A stretch of DNA of 64,000 nucleotides, from the NCBI RefSeq assembly GCF_000238595.1, contig NZ_AGTS01000083.1, forward strand, positions 62,001 through 126,000, written 5' to 3'. The notes under the pieces are model-generated. The model saw only the letters and a list, made by a program, of their open reading frames with translations, had not been told where the DNA came from and searched no databases. Both the position numbers and the translations under genes were made by a program. Source of the DNA: Acidovorax sp. NO-1 (GTDB lineage Bacteria > Pseudomonadota > Gammaproteobacteria > Burkholderiales > Burkholderiaceae_C). Below, piece after piece: positions 16,568-25,590 of the stretch (position 1 is its first letter; every line of letters starts with the position of its first letter).

Positions 16568-17488
16568 TCACGCGTTGTAGACCATGTCACCTTCTCTTCG
16601 TGCGGCTGCTGAACGCACAAGCTCTTGCGTCAACTGCTCCATCCAGCGGTCGATGGGAACAGAAGGAACAAACCTCTGGTGAATGAGCTGGAAGTAGCGG
16701 GTGTTGGCGGCCCAGTCGACAAAATCGGCAAAAGGCAGTTGCTGCTGATCCAGCAATTTGAACTTCAGCAACACCTTGACTGCGTGGTGCGCATGTCGGT
16801 CAGGGCTCTTGACAAAGGCGTTGAGGCGCGCGCGCGCGTAGGCCAGCACCTCGGCGCGGTAGCGGAATACCGGGCCGTGGCCAGGAATGACCCAGCACGG
16901 GTCAAGCCGCTCGATCAGGTCGAAGGTGGCGGCCACTTCGTCGAATGCGGCGTCGCCCTCAAGCTCCGGAAACACCACGCCGAAGCCTTTTTCCCACAAG
17001 GCATCTGCCGAGATCAGGGTTTGGGACTGCGGCTCAAACAGAATGACTGAATGGGGATCGTGGCCCGGCGCCGCATGAATTTGCCACGCCGTGTCGGCCA
17101 GCTGAATTTCCGTGCCAGGTAAAAGAAGACCGTCGAACTTGAACCGGGGGCAGTGTTGCCCGGATGGCACATAGTTCAGGGCGACGGGGTCCCATGACGA
17201 GACAAGTGATGCATGGCCTGGCGGAATGAGGGTTTGAAGTTCTGGGTAATTGCCCTGGAGGACGGCATTGCCGCCGCAGTGGTCGCTGTGTAGATGCGTG
17301 TTGAGCAGCAAGTCCAGCGGACCCTGCTGCAAAGCGGCGCTGACCAGCCCGGTCGTTAGTTCCGCGTGCGTGCTGTAGCCACTGTCAACGAGTGCGCTGG
17401 ACTGTGCTCCGATGAACAAAATATTGTTCGAGGACAGCCAGCCGCGCTCAAAAACCTGAATACCGTTCGGAAGTTGGATGCCGGTCAT
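16568..17488 (-). CDS. metallo-beta-lactamase-fold hydrolase
   Basis: A 306-aa MBL-fold protein. The metal motif is NTHLHSDHCGGN (H65, H67, D69, H70); later ligand regions are APGHDPHSVI, LISADALWEKGF (bridging Asp) and VIPGHGPVF. Members hydrolyse thioesters, lactones or other esters with two metal ions. The C-terminal 80 residues form a helical extension common in this subgroup. I take ATG 17488 (MTGIQLPNGIQVF); ATG 17509 is possible, and neither has a strong ribosome site. It lies 82 bp after the carboxylase subunit. A thioesterase or lactonase role on a pathway intermediate is likely but unproven. Confidence 0.8.
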   Translation of the reverse strand: MTGIQLPNGIQVFERGWLSSNNILFIGAQSSALVDSGYSTHAELTTGLVSAALQQGPLDLLLNTHLHSDHCGGNAVLQGNYPELQTLIPPGHASLVSSWDPVALNYVPSGQHCPRFKFDGLLLPGTEIQLADTAWQIHAAPGHDPHSVILFEPQSQTLISADALWEKGFGVVFPELEGDAAFDEVAATFDLIERLDPCWVIPGHGPVFRYRAEVLAYARARLNAFVKSPDRHAHHAVKVLLKFKLLDQQQLPFADFVDWAANTRYFQLIHQRFVPSVPIDRWMEQLTQELVRSAAARREGDMVYNA

Positions 17489-17570
17489 GGGCCGTCTCGG
17501 GCACGTCATTTTGAGCAGTGGATAACACCAGGTTTGCAAAGAGGGGCGCGCATGCTGGATTTGCTGCCGC

Positions 17571-19574
17571 TCATTCCGCGGCGCCCTCGGACTCAACCAC
17601 GGCCACCACCAGGCCGCGCTCGACCATCTGCCCGGGCTGCACCGACAGCGAGCGCACCACGCCATCGTGATCGGCGTTGATGCGCATCTCCATCTTCATC
17701 GACTCCATCGTCGCCACCACGTCGCCGGCACGTACCCGCTCGCCAACCTCCACATGGGTCTTCAGGATCATTCCCATCATCGGCGTGCGCAACTGTCCGC
17801 TGGCCTGGCGGCCAGTGGCGACCTGGCTGAGGTAGGAGGTCACGCCGATGGCGTGGGCGGTGCCGCCGCTCTGCACAAACACGGTATCGTCGCTGCGCAC
17901 GATGGTCAGTACCTCATGACAATCCCCTATGCGCAAACGCCAATCGCTCCCGGCGCTGGCGGTCAGCGCCAGGCGAACCCGTTCGGTGCCGATTTGCACC
18001 GTTACTTCGGACTCGGGCGAGACGGCGCCGAACCGGGCTTCGTGTGTTGTTCCTCCCGAGCGCAGCAACAGCGCCGGAACCGGCGTGAGCCGATCGTCGC
18101 CAGCGTGCATCTGCCAACCCGTCACGTCCAAGGCCGACCAGGCTCCGAATGGCTTGCTGCTGCGCCGCGCATCGAGCAACCACCAGGCCGCCGCTGCAGC
18201 CAGCCGCTCCAGCGGCGCGCTACCCGTGCCCTGACCCCCCTCTGCCAGCACCTCGTCAATCAGACGGGTGTGGAAGCTGGCGTCTAGCGTTGCAGGCAGG
18301 GCCAGCAGACGCTGCAGAAAAGCGCAATTGGTTTCGACGCCGTGCACCTGGGTATCGCCCAGCGCCCCACTCAGACGGTCCAGCGCAGCCTCGCGCGTGG
18401 GCGCATGAACGATCAGCTTGGCCAGCATCGAGTCGTAGTAGGGCGTGACCACCATGCCGGCCCGCACCCCCGATTCAACCCGCACACCCGAAGTCGGGAA
18501 CCGCACCGCGATCAGTTCGCCGGTGGATGGCAGGAAATTTTGCGCTGCGTCTTCAGCGCAGACCCGCGCCTCAATCGCGTGGCCGCGCACCTGCACTTCG
18601 CTCTGACGCAAGGGCAAGCCCTCGCCGGCGGCAATGCGCAGCATGATCTCGACCACATCCAGCCCGGTCACCTCCTCGGTCACCGGATGCTCAACTTGCA
18701 GCCGCGGGTTGACTTCGAGAAAATGGTGACGGTCGCCCTGCACGATGAATTCCACCGTGCCGACACCGCGATAGCGCAGTCGCTGCCCCAGGCGCACCGC
18801 GTCACCGAGCATCGCCTCGCGCAGCGCCGGGGCGAGATTCACCGCTGGCGCCTCTTCGATGACTTTCTGATGACGCCGCTGCAGCGTGCATTCGCGCTCG
18901 AACAGGTGAATCACTTCGCCATGGCCATCGCCGACGATCTGCACCTCGATGTGGCGCCCGCGCTCGACAAAGGCTTCGACGATCAACGCCGCGTCGCCAA
19001 AGGAACTTTTGGCTTCGCGCATGGCCGACTCGATGGCCTCCATCAGCCCGTCCAATTGCTGCACCACCCGCATGCCCTTGCCGCCGCCACCGGCGGCCGC
19101 TTTCAGAATCACCGGCAGTGGCAGGCCGCGTACGGTGGCCGCCACTTCAGCCGCGTCGCGGCTGGGCAGCTCGCTGCCGCCGAGCACGGCCACGCCAGCG
19201 GCGCGGGCCTCGCGCTTGGCCGACGCCTTGTCGCCCAGGCGCTCAATGACCTCGGGCGTCGGGCCGACGAAGACGAGGCCGGCTGCCTCGACCGTGCGCG
19301 CGAAGACCGCGTTTTCGGCCAGAAAGCCAAAACCAGGATGAATGGCCTGCGACCCGGTCCGCCGGGCCGCATCGATCACCGCATCAATGCGCAGGTAGCT
19401 CTCGGCTGGCGTTGCCCCACCGATTTCGATCGACTCGCCGATCAGGTCAACGTGCAGCGCATCGCGATCAGCACTCGAATGCACACCGGCCACTGCAATA
19501 CCGAGGCGCCGGCAGGTGTGTGCAATGCGGCAGGCGATTTCGCCGCGGTTGGCGATCAGGATTTTTTTGAACAT
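17571..19574 (-). CDS. acyl-CoA carboxylase, biotin-containing alpha subunit (fused BC-BT-BCCP)
   Basis: A 667-aa protein with biotin carboxylase (residues 1 to about 450: FKKILIANRGEIACRIA, GGGGKGMRVV, ECTLQRRHQKVIEEAP, EVNPRLQVEHPVTE), a linking BT region, and a C-terminal biotinyl domain with ESMKMEM (biotin lysine about 627). It carboxylates its own biotin with ATP and bicarbonate; the beta subunit is encoded at 22789 in the same run. Methylcrotonyl-, geranyl- and propionyl-CoA carboxylases all look like this, so the acyl substrate is open. Start ATG 19574 lies one base after the crotonase stop. A second, split version of this subunit is at 47682-49654. Confidence 0.93.
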   Translation of the reverse strand: MFKKILIANRGEIACRIAHTCRRLGIAVAGVHSSADRDALHVDLIGESIEIGGATPAESYLRIDAVIDAARRTGSQAIHPGFGFLAENAVFARTVEAAGLVFVGPTPEVIERLGDKASAKREARAAGVAVLGGSELPSRDAAEVAATVRGLPLPVILKAAAGGGGKGMRVVQQLDGLMEAIESAMREAKSSFGDAALIVEAFVERGRHIEVQIVGDGHGEVIHLFERECTLQRRHQKVIEEAPAVNLAPALREAMLGDAVRLGQRLRYRGVGTVEFIVQGDRHHFLEVNPRLQVEHPVTEEVTGLDVVEIMLRIAAGEGLPLRQSEVQVRGHAIEARVCAEDAAQNFLPSTGELIAVRFPTSGVRVESGVRAGMVVTPYYDSMLAKLIVHAPTREAALDRLSGALGDTQVHGVETNCAFLQRLLALPATLDASFHTRLIDEVLAEGGQGTGSAPLERLAAAAAWWLLDARRSSKPFGAWSALDVTGWQMHAGDDRLTPVPALLLRSGGTTHEARFGAVSPESEVTVQIGTERVRLALTASAGSDWRLRIGDCHEVLTIVRSDDTVFVQSGGTAHAIGVTSYLSQVATGRQASGQLRTPMMGMILKTHVEVGERVRAGDVVATMESMKMEMRINADHDGVVRSLSVQPGQMVERGLVVAVVESEGAAE

Positions 19575-19575
19575 G

Positions 19576-20385
19576 TCAGAGTCCGCTCCAGCGCGGTGGG
19601 CGCTTTTCATTGAAGGCCTTCACGCCCTCCAGCCTGTCGGCCGAGGACACCAGCACGTTGTAGGCGGCGATGTCGAGCATGTAGCCGCTGTGGAAGTCAA
19701 TCTCGCCGCCGCGCGAGGCGGCGAGTTTGGCGTAGTGGGTGGCCATCGGTGCGGCCAGCACGATGTCGCGCGCGTCGGCGACTGCGGCGGCCAGCGCCGT
19801 ACCCGGCTCGGCAAGGTCGGTGACCATGCCCCATTCGGCGGCTTCTTCGGCCGAGAAGCGGCGCGCGGTGAACAGCAGCTTCTTGGCGCGCCGCGCACCG
19901 ACGGCGCGCACGAGGTTCTGGATACCCCCGCCGCCGGGCATGATGCCGCGCCGCAGCTCGGGCAGCGAAAATACCGCAGCGCGCGAAGCGACGATGTAGT
20001 CACACATCAACGCCAGTTCGCCGCCGCCGCCATGTGCGTGGCCTTCGACGGCGGCGATCACCGGTTGCGGGAAATCCTTGACCGCCAGCAACACCTCTTC
20101 GGCGAGCTGGTGTTGGCGCCGCCATTGACCGTCGGTCATGCCGTCGCGCTGCTTGAGGTCGCCGCCGGCCGAGAAAGCTCGTTCACCGGCGCCGGTGATG
20201 ATCAGCACACGCAGGCCGTCGTCGAAGGCCAGTTCGTGCAGGGCGTTGCGCAGGTCGACGAACATCTGCGTGTTCATCGCGTTCATCACCTCGGGGCGGT
20301 TGAGCACCAGGCAGCGGATGCCGTCCTCCGGTGCGGTGCCCGGCGCGGGGTGGATCAGCAGGGTTTCGTGGTGCATCTGGGCCAT
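19576..20385 (-). CDS. enoyl-CoA hydratase (both catalytic glutamates present)
   Basis: A 269-aa crotonase-family protein. VLNRPEVMNAMNTQM, RAFSAGGDLKQRDG (oxyanion), HGGGGELALMCDYI and FSLPELRRGIMPGGGGIQ are all present, so both acid/base glutamates of a true 2-enoyl-CoA hydratase are kept. Genes of this kind beside a carboxylase recall the hydratase step after 3-methylglutaconyl- or isohexenylglutaconyl-CoA formation, but that is inference. The start ATG 20385 overlaps the upstream ACAD stop by one base (TGATG), and its stop is one base from the carboxylase start. Confidence 0.9.
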   Translation of the reverse strand: MAQMHHETLLIHPAPGTAPEDGIRCLVLNRPEVMNAMNTQMFVDLRNALHELAFDDGLRVLIITGAGERAFSAGGDLKQRDGMTDGQWRRQHQLAEEVLLAVKDFPQPVIAAVEGHAHGGGGELALMCDYIVASRAAVFSLPELRRGIMPGGGGIQNLVRAVGARRAKKLLFTARRFSAEEAAEWGMVTDLAEPGTALAAAVADARDIVLAAPMATHYAKLAASRGGEIDFHSGYMLDIAAYNVLVSSADRLEGVKAFNEKRPPRWSGL

Positions 20386-21545
20386 CAGTAAGAGCGGGGC
20401 ATACCCAGCAGATGCTCGGCCACCTGCGCCAGCACCAGGTTGTTGGAGATCGGCGCGGTGCGGAACAGCCGGCTCTCTTTCCATTTGCGCTCGATGTCGT
20501 ACTCGCAGGCCACGCCATAGCCGCCGAAGGTGGTCATGGCCGCCTCGGCTGCCTCCCAGGCGGCTTCGCTGGCCAGGTACTTGACCATGGTCGCTTCGCG
20601 CCCGCAGGGCAGGCCGGCGTCGAACAGCGTCGCGGCCTTGTTGCGCATCAGTTCGGCGGCCTCGATGTTCATGTGGGCGCGCGCGATCGGAAACTGCACG
20701 CCCTGGTTGGCGCCGATCGGGCGGTCGAAGACGACACGCTCGCTGCCGTAGCGCGCGGCCTTGCCGACGAACCAGTGGCCGTCGCCGATGGCCTCGCTGG
20801 CCACCAGCAGCCGCTCGGAATGCAGCGAATCCAGCAGGTAGTAAAAGCCCTTGCCTTCCTCGCCGATGCGGTCGTCGTCGCTCAGTTCGAGGTTGTCGAT
20901 GAAGACCTGGAAGGTGTGGTGATTGATCATCGTGCGGATCGGCGTGGCCTTGAGCGACGCGCCCGCCTTCTTGATGTCGATCAGGAACAGGCTCAGGCCA
21001 TCGGTCTTCATCTTCACCGCGTCGATCGGCGTGGTGCGCGCGATCAGCAGATACATGTGCGAGTGGCTGTAGCGCGAGGTCCAGATCTTCTGGCCGTTGA
21101 CGACGTAGCCGCCCGGCACCTTGCGCGCGAAGGTCTTGATCGCCAGCGTGTTGGAGCCGGCGTCGGGCTCGGTCACGCCGAAGGCCTGCAGCCGCAGGCT
21201 GCCGTCGGCGATGCGCGGCAGCGTGCGGCGTTTCTGTGCCTCGGAGCCGTGGCGCATGATCGACGCCATCGTGTACATCTGCGCATGGCAGTGCACCGCG
21301 CTGCCGCCGTTCTGGTTGATCTCCTGCAGGATCAGGCAGGCGTCGAGCAGCGGCAACCCGGCGCCGCCGTATTCCTCGGGGATCAGCGCGGCCAGCCAGC
21401 CGGCCTTGGCCATCGCGTCGACGAAGGCTTCCGGATAGGCGCCGTCCTGCGCGCACTGGCGCCAGTATTCGGGGCCGAAGCCCTTGCACAGCTCCTTGAC
21501 GGCGGCGCGGATCTGGCCCTGGGTCTCGGTGTAGTCGAAGTTCAT
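20385..21545 (-). CDS. acyl-CoA dehydrogenase
   Basis: A 386-aa ACAD. Motifs: LAALIPEEYGGAGLPLLDA, AFGVTEPDAGSNTLAIKT, YVVNGQKIWTSRYSHSH, and a C-terminus of the type FRTAPISNNLVLAQVAEHLLG. It belongs to an ACAD branch whose C-terminal loop does not carry EGTSE, so the base lies elsewhere, probably on helix G. Start is ATG 21545 (MNFDYTETQ); the longer frame begins with TTG overlapping the CoA-transferase stop and is less likely. It is flanked by carboxylase subunits, CoA-transferase and hydratase, consistent with oxidising the acyl-CoA that is carboxylated next, as citronellyl-CoA or isovaleryl-CoA dehydrogenases do in their pathways. Confidence 0.88.
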   Translation of the reverse strand: MNFDYTETQGQIRAAVKELCKGFGPEYWRQCAQDGAYPEAFVDAMAKAGWLAALIPEEYGGAGLPLLDACLILQEINQNGGSAVHCHAQMYTMASIMRHGSEAQKRRTLPRIADGSLRLQAFGVTEPDAGSNTLAIKTFARKVPGGYVVNGQKIWTSRYSHSHMYLLIARTTPIDAVKMKTDGLSLFLIDIKKAGASLKATPIRTMINHHTFQVFIDNLELSDDDRIGEEGKGFYYLLDSLHSERLLVASEAIGDGHWFVGKAARYGSERVVFDRPIGANQGVQFPIARAHMNIEAAELMRNKAATLFDAGLPCGREATMVKYLASEAAWEAAEAAMTTFGGYGVACEYDIERKWKESRLFRTAPISNNLVLAQVAEHLLGMPRSY

Positions 21546-21571
21546 GGGGATGTTGGCCTTGTTTGTCTGTG

Positions 21572-22765
21572 TCAATTGACGACGCCTTGCTGTCGCAGCG
21601 CCGCCAGTTCATCGGCCTGCAGGCCCAGCGCTGTCAACACCTCGTTGGTGCTCGCGCCCAGCACGGGCGGCGGCGGGCCGCTGCGCCCGCGCCGGCCCTG
21701 CGAACTGAAGGGCAGGCCCATGGTCTGGTGTTGCGGCGCGCCCGGCAGCGGCAGCGCGCCCAGCATGGCGACCGCTTGCACCTGTTCGTGCGCCAGCATC
21801 TGGGCCACGTCGTGCATCTCGCTGCAGGGCGCACCGGCCGCGCGCAGCGCCGCCACGCAGTCGGCGGTGCTGCGCTGCCGGGTGCGCGCTTCGAGCTCGG
21901 CGTGCAGCGCCTCGCGATGGCCGATGCGCGCCGAAATGTCGATGAAGCGCGGGTCCTGCGCCAGCTCTGGGCAAGCCAGCGCGCTGCAAACGCAGCTGAA
22001 CAGCCGGTCGTTCGCTGCAGCAATGAAGACCTTACCGTCGGCGCTGTCGAAGAGCTCGTAGGGCGCCATCATCGCCATCGCCGAACCCATCTTGCGCGGT
22101 AGGCGCTGGGTGGCCAGGTAGTTCGCCACCGGCACCGTCATCCACGACAGCCCGGTCTCGAGCAGGCTGGCGTGCACGCGCATGCCTTCGCCCGTTGTGG
22201 CGCGGCGCAGCAGCGCGGCCAGGATGGCCATCGTGGCCCACATGCCGGTGCCCATGTCGATGAGCGACACGCCGACGCGCGCCGGCTCGTCACCTTCGTG
22301 GCCGCTGACGCTCATGATGCCGGTGAAGGCCTGCATCAGCGGGTCGTAGCCGGGCAGCGCGCGCATCGGGCCGACCTCGCCGAAGGCGCTGATCGCGCAG
22401 TACACGAGGCGCGGATTGGTCGGTCGCAGGTGTTCGTCGCCGAGGCCGCGCGCTTCGGCGCTGCCGGGCTTGAGCGAATGCACCAGCACGTCGGCACCGG
22501 CCGCCAGGCGCGCAACCAGCTGCTGGCCGGCCGCGCTGTCGAGGTCGATGCAGACGCTCTTCTTGTTGCGGTTCAGCGCCACGAAGCCGGTCGAGACGCC
22601 GGCCACTTCGGGCGGTTTCCACTGGCGCGCATCGTCGCCGCTGCCGGGGCGTTCGATCTTGATAACCTCGGCGCCGAGGTCGCCGAGGGTCTGGGTGCAA
22701 AACGGGCCGGCCACGTTTTGGGTCAGGTCGAGCACGCGGCAGCCGGAGAGAATGGCGTCGAGCAT
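21572..22765 (-). CDS. CaiB/BaiF family III CoA-transferase
   Basis: A 397-aa family III CoA-transferase. RVLDLTQNVAGPFCTQTLGD opens the Rossmann-like domain; DARQWKPPE, LNRNKKSVCIDLDSAAG and the catalytic aspartate D170 in GVSLIDMGTGMWA are as expected. These enzymes move CoA from one acyl thioester to a free acid through an aspartyl-CoA intermediate. It lies between the carboxylase beta subunit and an ACAD, so it could activate the pathway acid without ATP or recycle CoA. Start ATG 22765 is preferred over the in-frame TTG at 22771. Confidence 0.9.
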   Translation of the reverse strand: MLDAILSGCRVLDLTQNVAGPFCTQTLGDLGAEVIKIERPGSGDDARQWKPPEVAGVSTGFVALNRNKKSVCIDLDSAAGQQLVARLAAGADVLVHSLKPGSAEARGLGDEHLRPTNPRLVYCAISAFGEVGPMRALPGYDPLMQAFTGIMSVSGHEGDEPARVGVSLIDMGTGMWATMAILAALLRRATTGEGMRVHASLLETGLSWMTVPVANYLATQRLPRKMGSAMAMMAPYELFDSADGKVFIAAANDRLFSCVCSALACPELAQDPRFIDISARIGHREALHAELEARTRQRSTADCVAALRAAGAPCSEMHDVAQMLAHEQVQAVAMLGALPLPGAPQHQTMGLPFSSQGRRGRSGPPPPVLGASTNEVLTALGLQADELAALRQQGVVN

Positions 22766-22788
22766 GTTCAATTCGGTGGGCCAAAGGA

Positions 22789-24396
22789 TTACATGCGGAA
22801 CACGCCGAAGTGCGTGTCGCGCGCCGGCACGCGGCCCGCCAGCTCCAGCAGCAAAGCCATGGTGTCGCGTGTTTCCAGCGGGTCAATCACCATGTCGCAC
22901 CACAGGTTGGAGGCGTAGTTGTAGGGACTGGAAAAGCTCTCGAACTGCTCGCGTATCGGTTGCTTGAATTGCTCGCGTTCTTCGTCGCTCCAGCTAGTGC
23001 CCTCGCGCCGGTGGATGTTCTCGCGCACCAGGCCCAGGGTGGTGGCGGCCTGCTCTGGGCCCATCAGCGCGGCGCGGCCGGTAGGCCACATCATCATCAC
23101 GTTGGGCTTGAACGGGCGCCCGCACATCGCCAGGTAGGCCGCCGCGTACGAGCCTCCGGTGATCAGCGTGTAGCGCGGCACGTTGGCCGAGGCCATGGCC
23201 GTCATGAACTTGGCGCCGTGCTTGGCAATGCCCTGCTGCTCCACGGCTTTGCCGACCATGAAGCCCGACACATCGGCCATGAACAGCAGCGGAATGTCGC
23301 GCTGGCAGCACAACTCAATGAAGTGCGCGCCCTTGAGCGCGCTCTCGGAGAAGATCACGCCGTTGTTGGCTAGAATGCCGATCTGAAAGCCCTTGATGCG
23401 AGCAAAGCCGCAGATCATGGTGTCGCCGTACAGGGGTTTGAACTCCTGCAGGTCACTGTCGTCGATCAACCGCAGCAGCACTTCGCGGTTGTCGGTCGGA
23501 TGCCGGTTGTCGGCGCTGACAATGCCGTAGATCTCGCGCGGGTCATGGCGCGGCGGCAGCGGCGGCACCACGTCCCAGCGCTGCTTGGCTGCGGTACCGA
23601 GGTTGGCCACGATGCCGCGCACGATGGCGATGGCATGGCCATCGTTCTCGGCCAGGTGGTCAGTGACGCCGCTGATGCGGCTGTGCATCTCGCCGCCGCC
23701 CAGGGTTTCAATGTCAACCTCTTCCTTGGTGGCGGCGTACACCAGCTCGGGCCCGGCGAGGAACATCGCACCCTGGTTGCGCACGATCACCGCTTCGTCG
23801 CACAGCGCCGGGAGATAGGCGCCGCCGGCGGTAGACGGCCCGTGCACGGTCGCGATCTGGGTGATGCCCTCGGCCGACATGCGGATCTGGTTGTAGAAAA
23901 TGGAGCCGAACTGGCCGTCGTCGGGGAAAATATGCGCCTGCTCCGGCAGGTTGGCGCCGCCCGACTGGACCATGGTGATGCACGGCAGCCGGTGCTGCCA
24001 GGCGAACATCTGGGCCCGCACATGCTTTTTAGCGGTGATGCCGTAGTAGGTGCCGCCCTTGACCGTGGCATCGTGGATCATCAGCATGCAGGCGCGCCCG
24101 CACACCAGCCCCACGCCGGTGATGATGCTGCCGCCCGGCGGCACGCCCTCGTACAGGCCGTCGCCGGCAAGCTGCCCGAACTCGAGGAAGGGCGAGCCGG
24201 GGTCGAGTACGGCAGCCAGGCGCTCGCGCGGCAGCAATTGCTTGCGCTTCTTGTGCAGCAGGCGCGCCTTTTCGGGGCCGCCGACCAGGGCACGCGTGCG
24301 GCGTTCATGCAGATCAACAATGCGCGCCTCGTAGGCTTCACGGTTGCGCTGGAACTCGGGCGAGTTCGGCGCGGCGGTGGATGTCATCAAGCTCAT
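22789..24396 (-). CDS. acyl-CoA carboxylase, carboxyltransferase beta subunit
   Basis: A 535-aa crotonase-fold carboxyltransferase like MccB/AccD-type/AtuC proteins. Visible landmarks: RKQLLPRERLAAVLDPGSPF, GAN-type acyl-CoA site in MVQSGGANLPEQAHIF, GPSTAGGAYLPALCDE, IGILANNGVIFSESALKG in the second half, and MCGRPFKPNVMMMWPTGR. It moves the carboxyl group from biotin to an acyl-CoA and partners the alpha subunit at 17571. The two subunits are separated by three other genes, unlike the usual adjacency. Compared with the second carboxyltransferase at 46073 it has different substrate-pocket residues around the second half, suggesting another acyl-CoA. Confidence 0.92.
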   Translation of the reverse strand: MSLMTSTAAPNSPEFQRNREAYEARIVDLHERRTRALVGGPEKARLLHKKRKQLLPRERLAAVLDPGSPFLEFGQLAGDGLYEGVPPGGSIITGVGLVCGRACMLMIHDATVKGGTYYGITAKKHVRAQMFAWQHRLPCITMVQSGGANLPEQAHIFPDDGQFGSIFYNQIRMSAEGITQIATVHGPSTAGGAYLPALCDEAVIVRNQGAMFLAGPELVYAATKEEVDIETLGGGEMHSRISGVTDHLAENDGHAIAIVRGIVANLGTAAKQRWDVVPPLPPRHDPREIYGIVSADNRHPTDNREVLLRLIDDSDLQEFKPLYGDTMICGFARIKGFQIGILANNGVIFSESALKGAHFIELCCQRDIPLLFMADVSGFMVGKAVEQQGIAKHGAKFMTAMASANVPRYTLITGGSYAAAYLAMCGRPFKPNVMMMWPTGRAALMGPEQAATTLGLVRENIHRREGTSWSDEEREQFKQPIREQFESFSSPYNYASNLWCDMVIDPLETRDTMALLLELAGRVPARDTHFGVFRM

Positions 24397-24442
24397 TTTG
24401 GCAGCCCCTAAAGTGGCTCAGTGTGGGTCGGTCATCAGGCGA

Positions 24443-25582
24443 TCAGGCCTCCGCACGCAGCGCCGCAAAGCGCTGCAGGTGGTGGTCGGTGCTGCCCAAC
24501 AGGTTGCAAAAGAGCGTGAGGCGGCGAAAGTAATGGCCGATGTCCAGCTCATCGGTCATGCCCACGCCGCCGTGCAGCTGCACCGCTTGCTGCGCCACAT
24601 ACCGTGCGCGTTCGCCGATGGCCGACTTGGCCGCCGACACGGCACGCGAGCGGGTGGCCGCATCAGCATGATCGGCATGCAGGGCCGCCATCAGCACCAG
24701 GGAGCGGCTGGCCTCGACCGCGGCGAACATGTCGACCAGCCGGTGCTGGATGACCTGGAAGCTGGCAATCGGCACGTCAAATTGTTTGCGCGTGCTGACG
24801 TATTCGCCAGTTTTGCGCAACAGCGCGCCCATGGCACCCAGGGCGTCGGCGCAGGCGGCAACAATGCCAAGATCAACCAGGTGCTCAAGCAGCCCCAGGC
24901 CCTCGCCTTCCGTGCCCAGCAGTGCGTCGGCCCCGAGCACGACCTGTTCGAGTATCAGATCACCGGCGCGACTGCCGTCGTAGGACCGGTAGCCCGCCAC
25001 CTGCACGCCCGGCGTTTTGGCACTCACTAGAAACAGGCTGATGCCCTGGCGCTCGTCCGCTGCGCCCGAGGTTCTGGCGACGACCACGAAGCCATCGGCC
25101 CAAGGGGCGCCCAGCACGCCGCTCTTGCGACCCGACAGCAGCCAGCCACCGTCCTTGGCCGTGGCACGCGTGATCACATAGCTGAGTTCATGACGGGCAT
25201 CGGCCTCGCCGTGCGCCAATGCGAGTATCCGCTGGCCGGACGCGAGCCCGGGCAGCCAGGCCGCCTGCTGCGCAGCACTGCCCGCGCGCGTCAGCGCCTG
25301 CGCGCCCAGCACCGTGCTGGCCAGGTAGGGCTCGACCACCAGCGCAGCCCCCATCGCCTCGGCGATCTGGATCAACTCGACCACGCCGCCAAAGCCGCCA
25401 TGCGCCTCGGGCAGCCCGAGCCCAAGCCAGCCGAATTCGCCGAATCGCTGCCAGTGCTCCCGGCTCATGCCGGACGCTGACGCAACGATCTGGTTGCGGG
25501 CATCGAAACGGTATTCGGTGCGCAGAAATTTCTGTGCCGCGTCGCGCAGCATCTTTTGTTCTTCGGAGAGATCAAAGTTCAT
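24443..25582 (-). CDS. acyl-CoA dehydrogenase, small-subunit type (PimD/ChsE-like)
   Basis: A 379-aa ACAD homologue. MNFDLSEEQKMLRDAAQKFL and FGWLGLGLPEAHGGFGG open it; the FAD loop reads ILALAHGEADARHELSYVIT, lacking the canonical TEPxxGSD; the C-terminus has AVQLHGGVGMTDELDIGHYF and then LGSTDHHLQRF instead of EGTSE. This pattern is that of the second subunit in heteromeric ACADs such as PimC/PimD or actinobacterial ChsE enzymes. It follows the large-subunit gene by 8 bp. Together they should form one alpha2beta2 FAD enzyme for a bulky or dicarboxylic acyl-CoA. Confidence 0.85.
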   Translation of the reverse strand: MNFDLSEEQKMLRDAAQKFLRTEYRFDARNQIVASASGMSREHWQRFGEFGWLGLGLPEAHGGFGGVVELIQIAEAMGAALVVEPYLASTVLGAQALTRAGSAAQQAAWLPGLASGQRILALAHGEADARHELSYVITRATAKDGGWLLSGRKSGVLGAPWADGFVVVARTSGAADERQGISLFLVSAKTPGVQVAGYRSYDGSRAGDLILEQVVLGADALLGTEGEGLGLLEHLVDLGIVAACADALGAMGALLRKTGEYVSTRKQFDVPIASFQVIQHRLVDMFAAVEASRSLVLMAALHADHADAATRSRAVSAAKSAIGERARYVAQQAVQLHGGVGMTDELDIGHYFRRLTLFCNLLGSTDHHLQRFAALRAEA

Positions 25583-25590
25583 GACGATCC

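Noticed and set aside
19576-21612. 678-residue apparent fusion protein on the minus strand
   Set aside because: Only the last 269 residues (from 20385) are a real crotonase. The preceding part is an out-of-frame reading of the ACAD gene, which has its own start at 21545.
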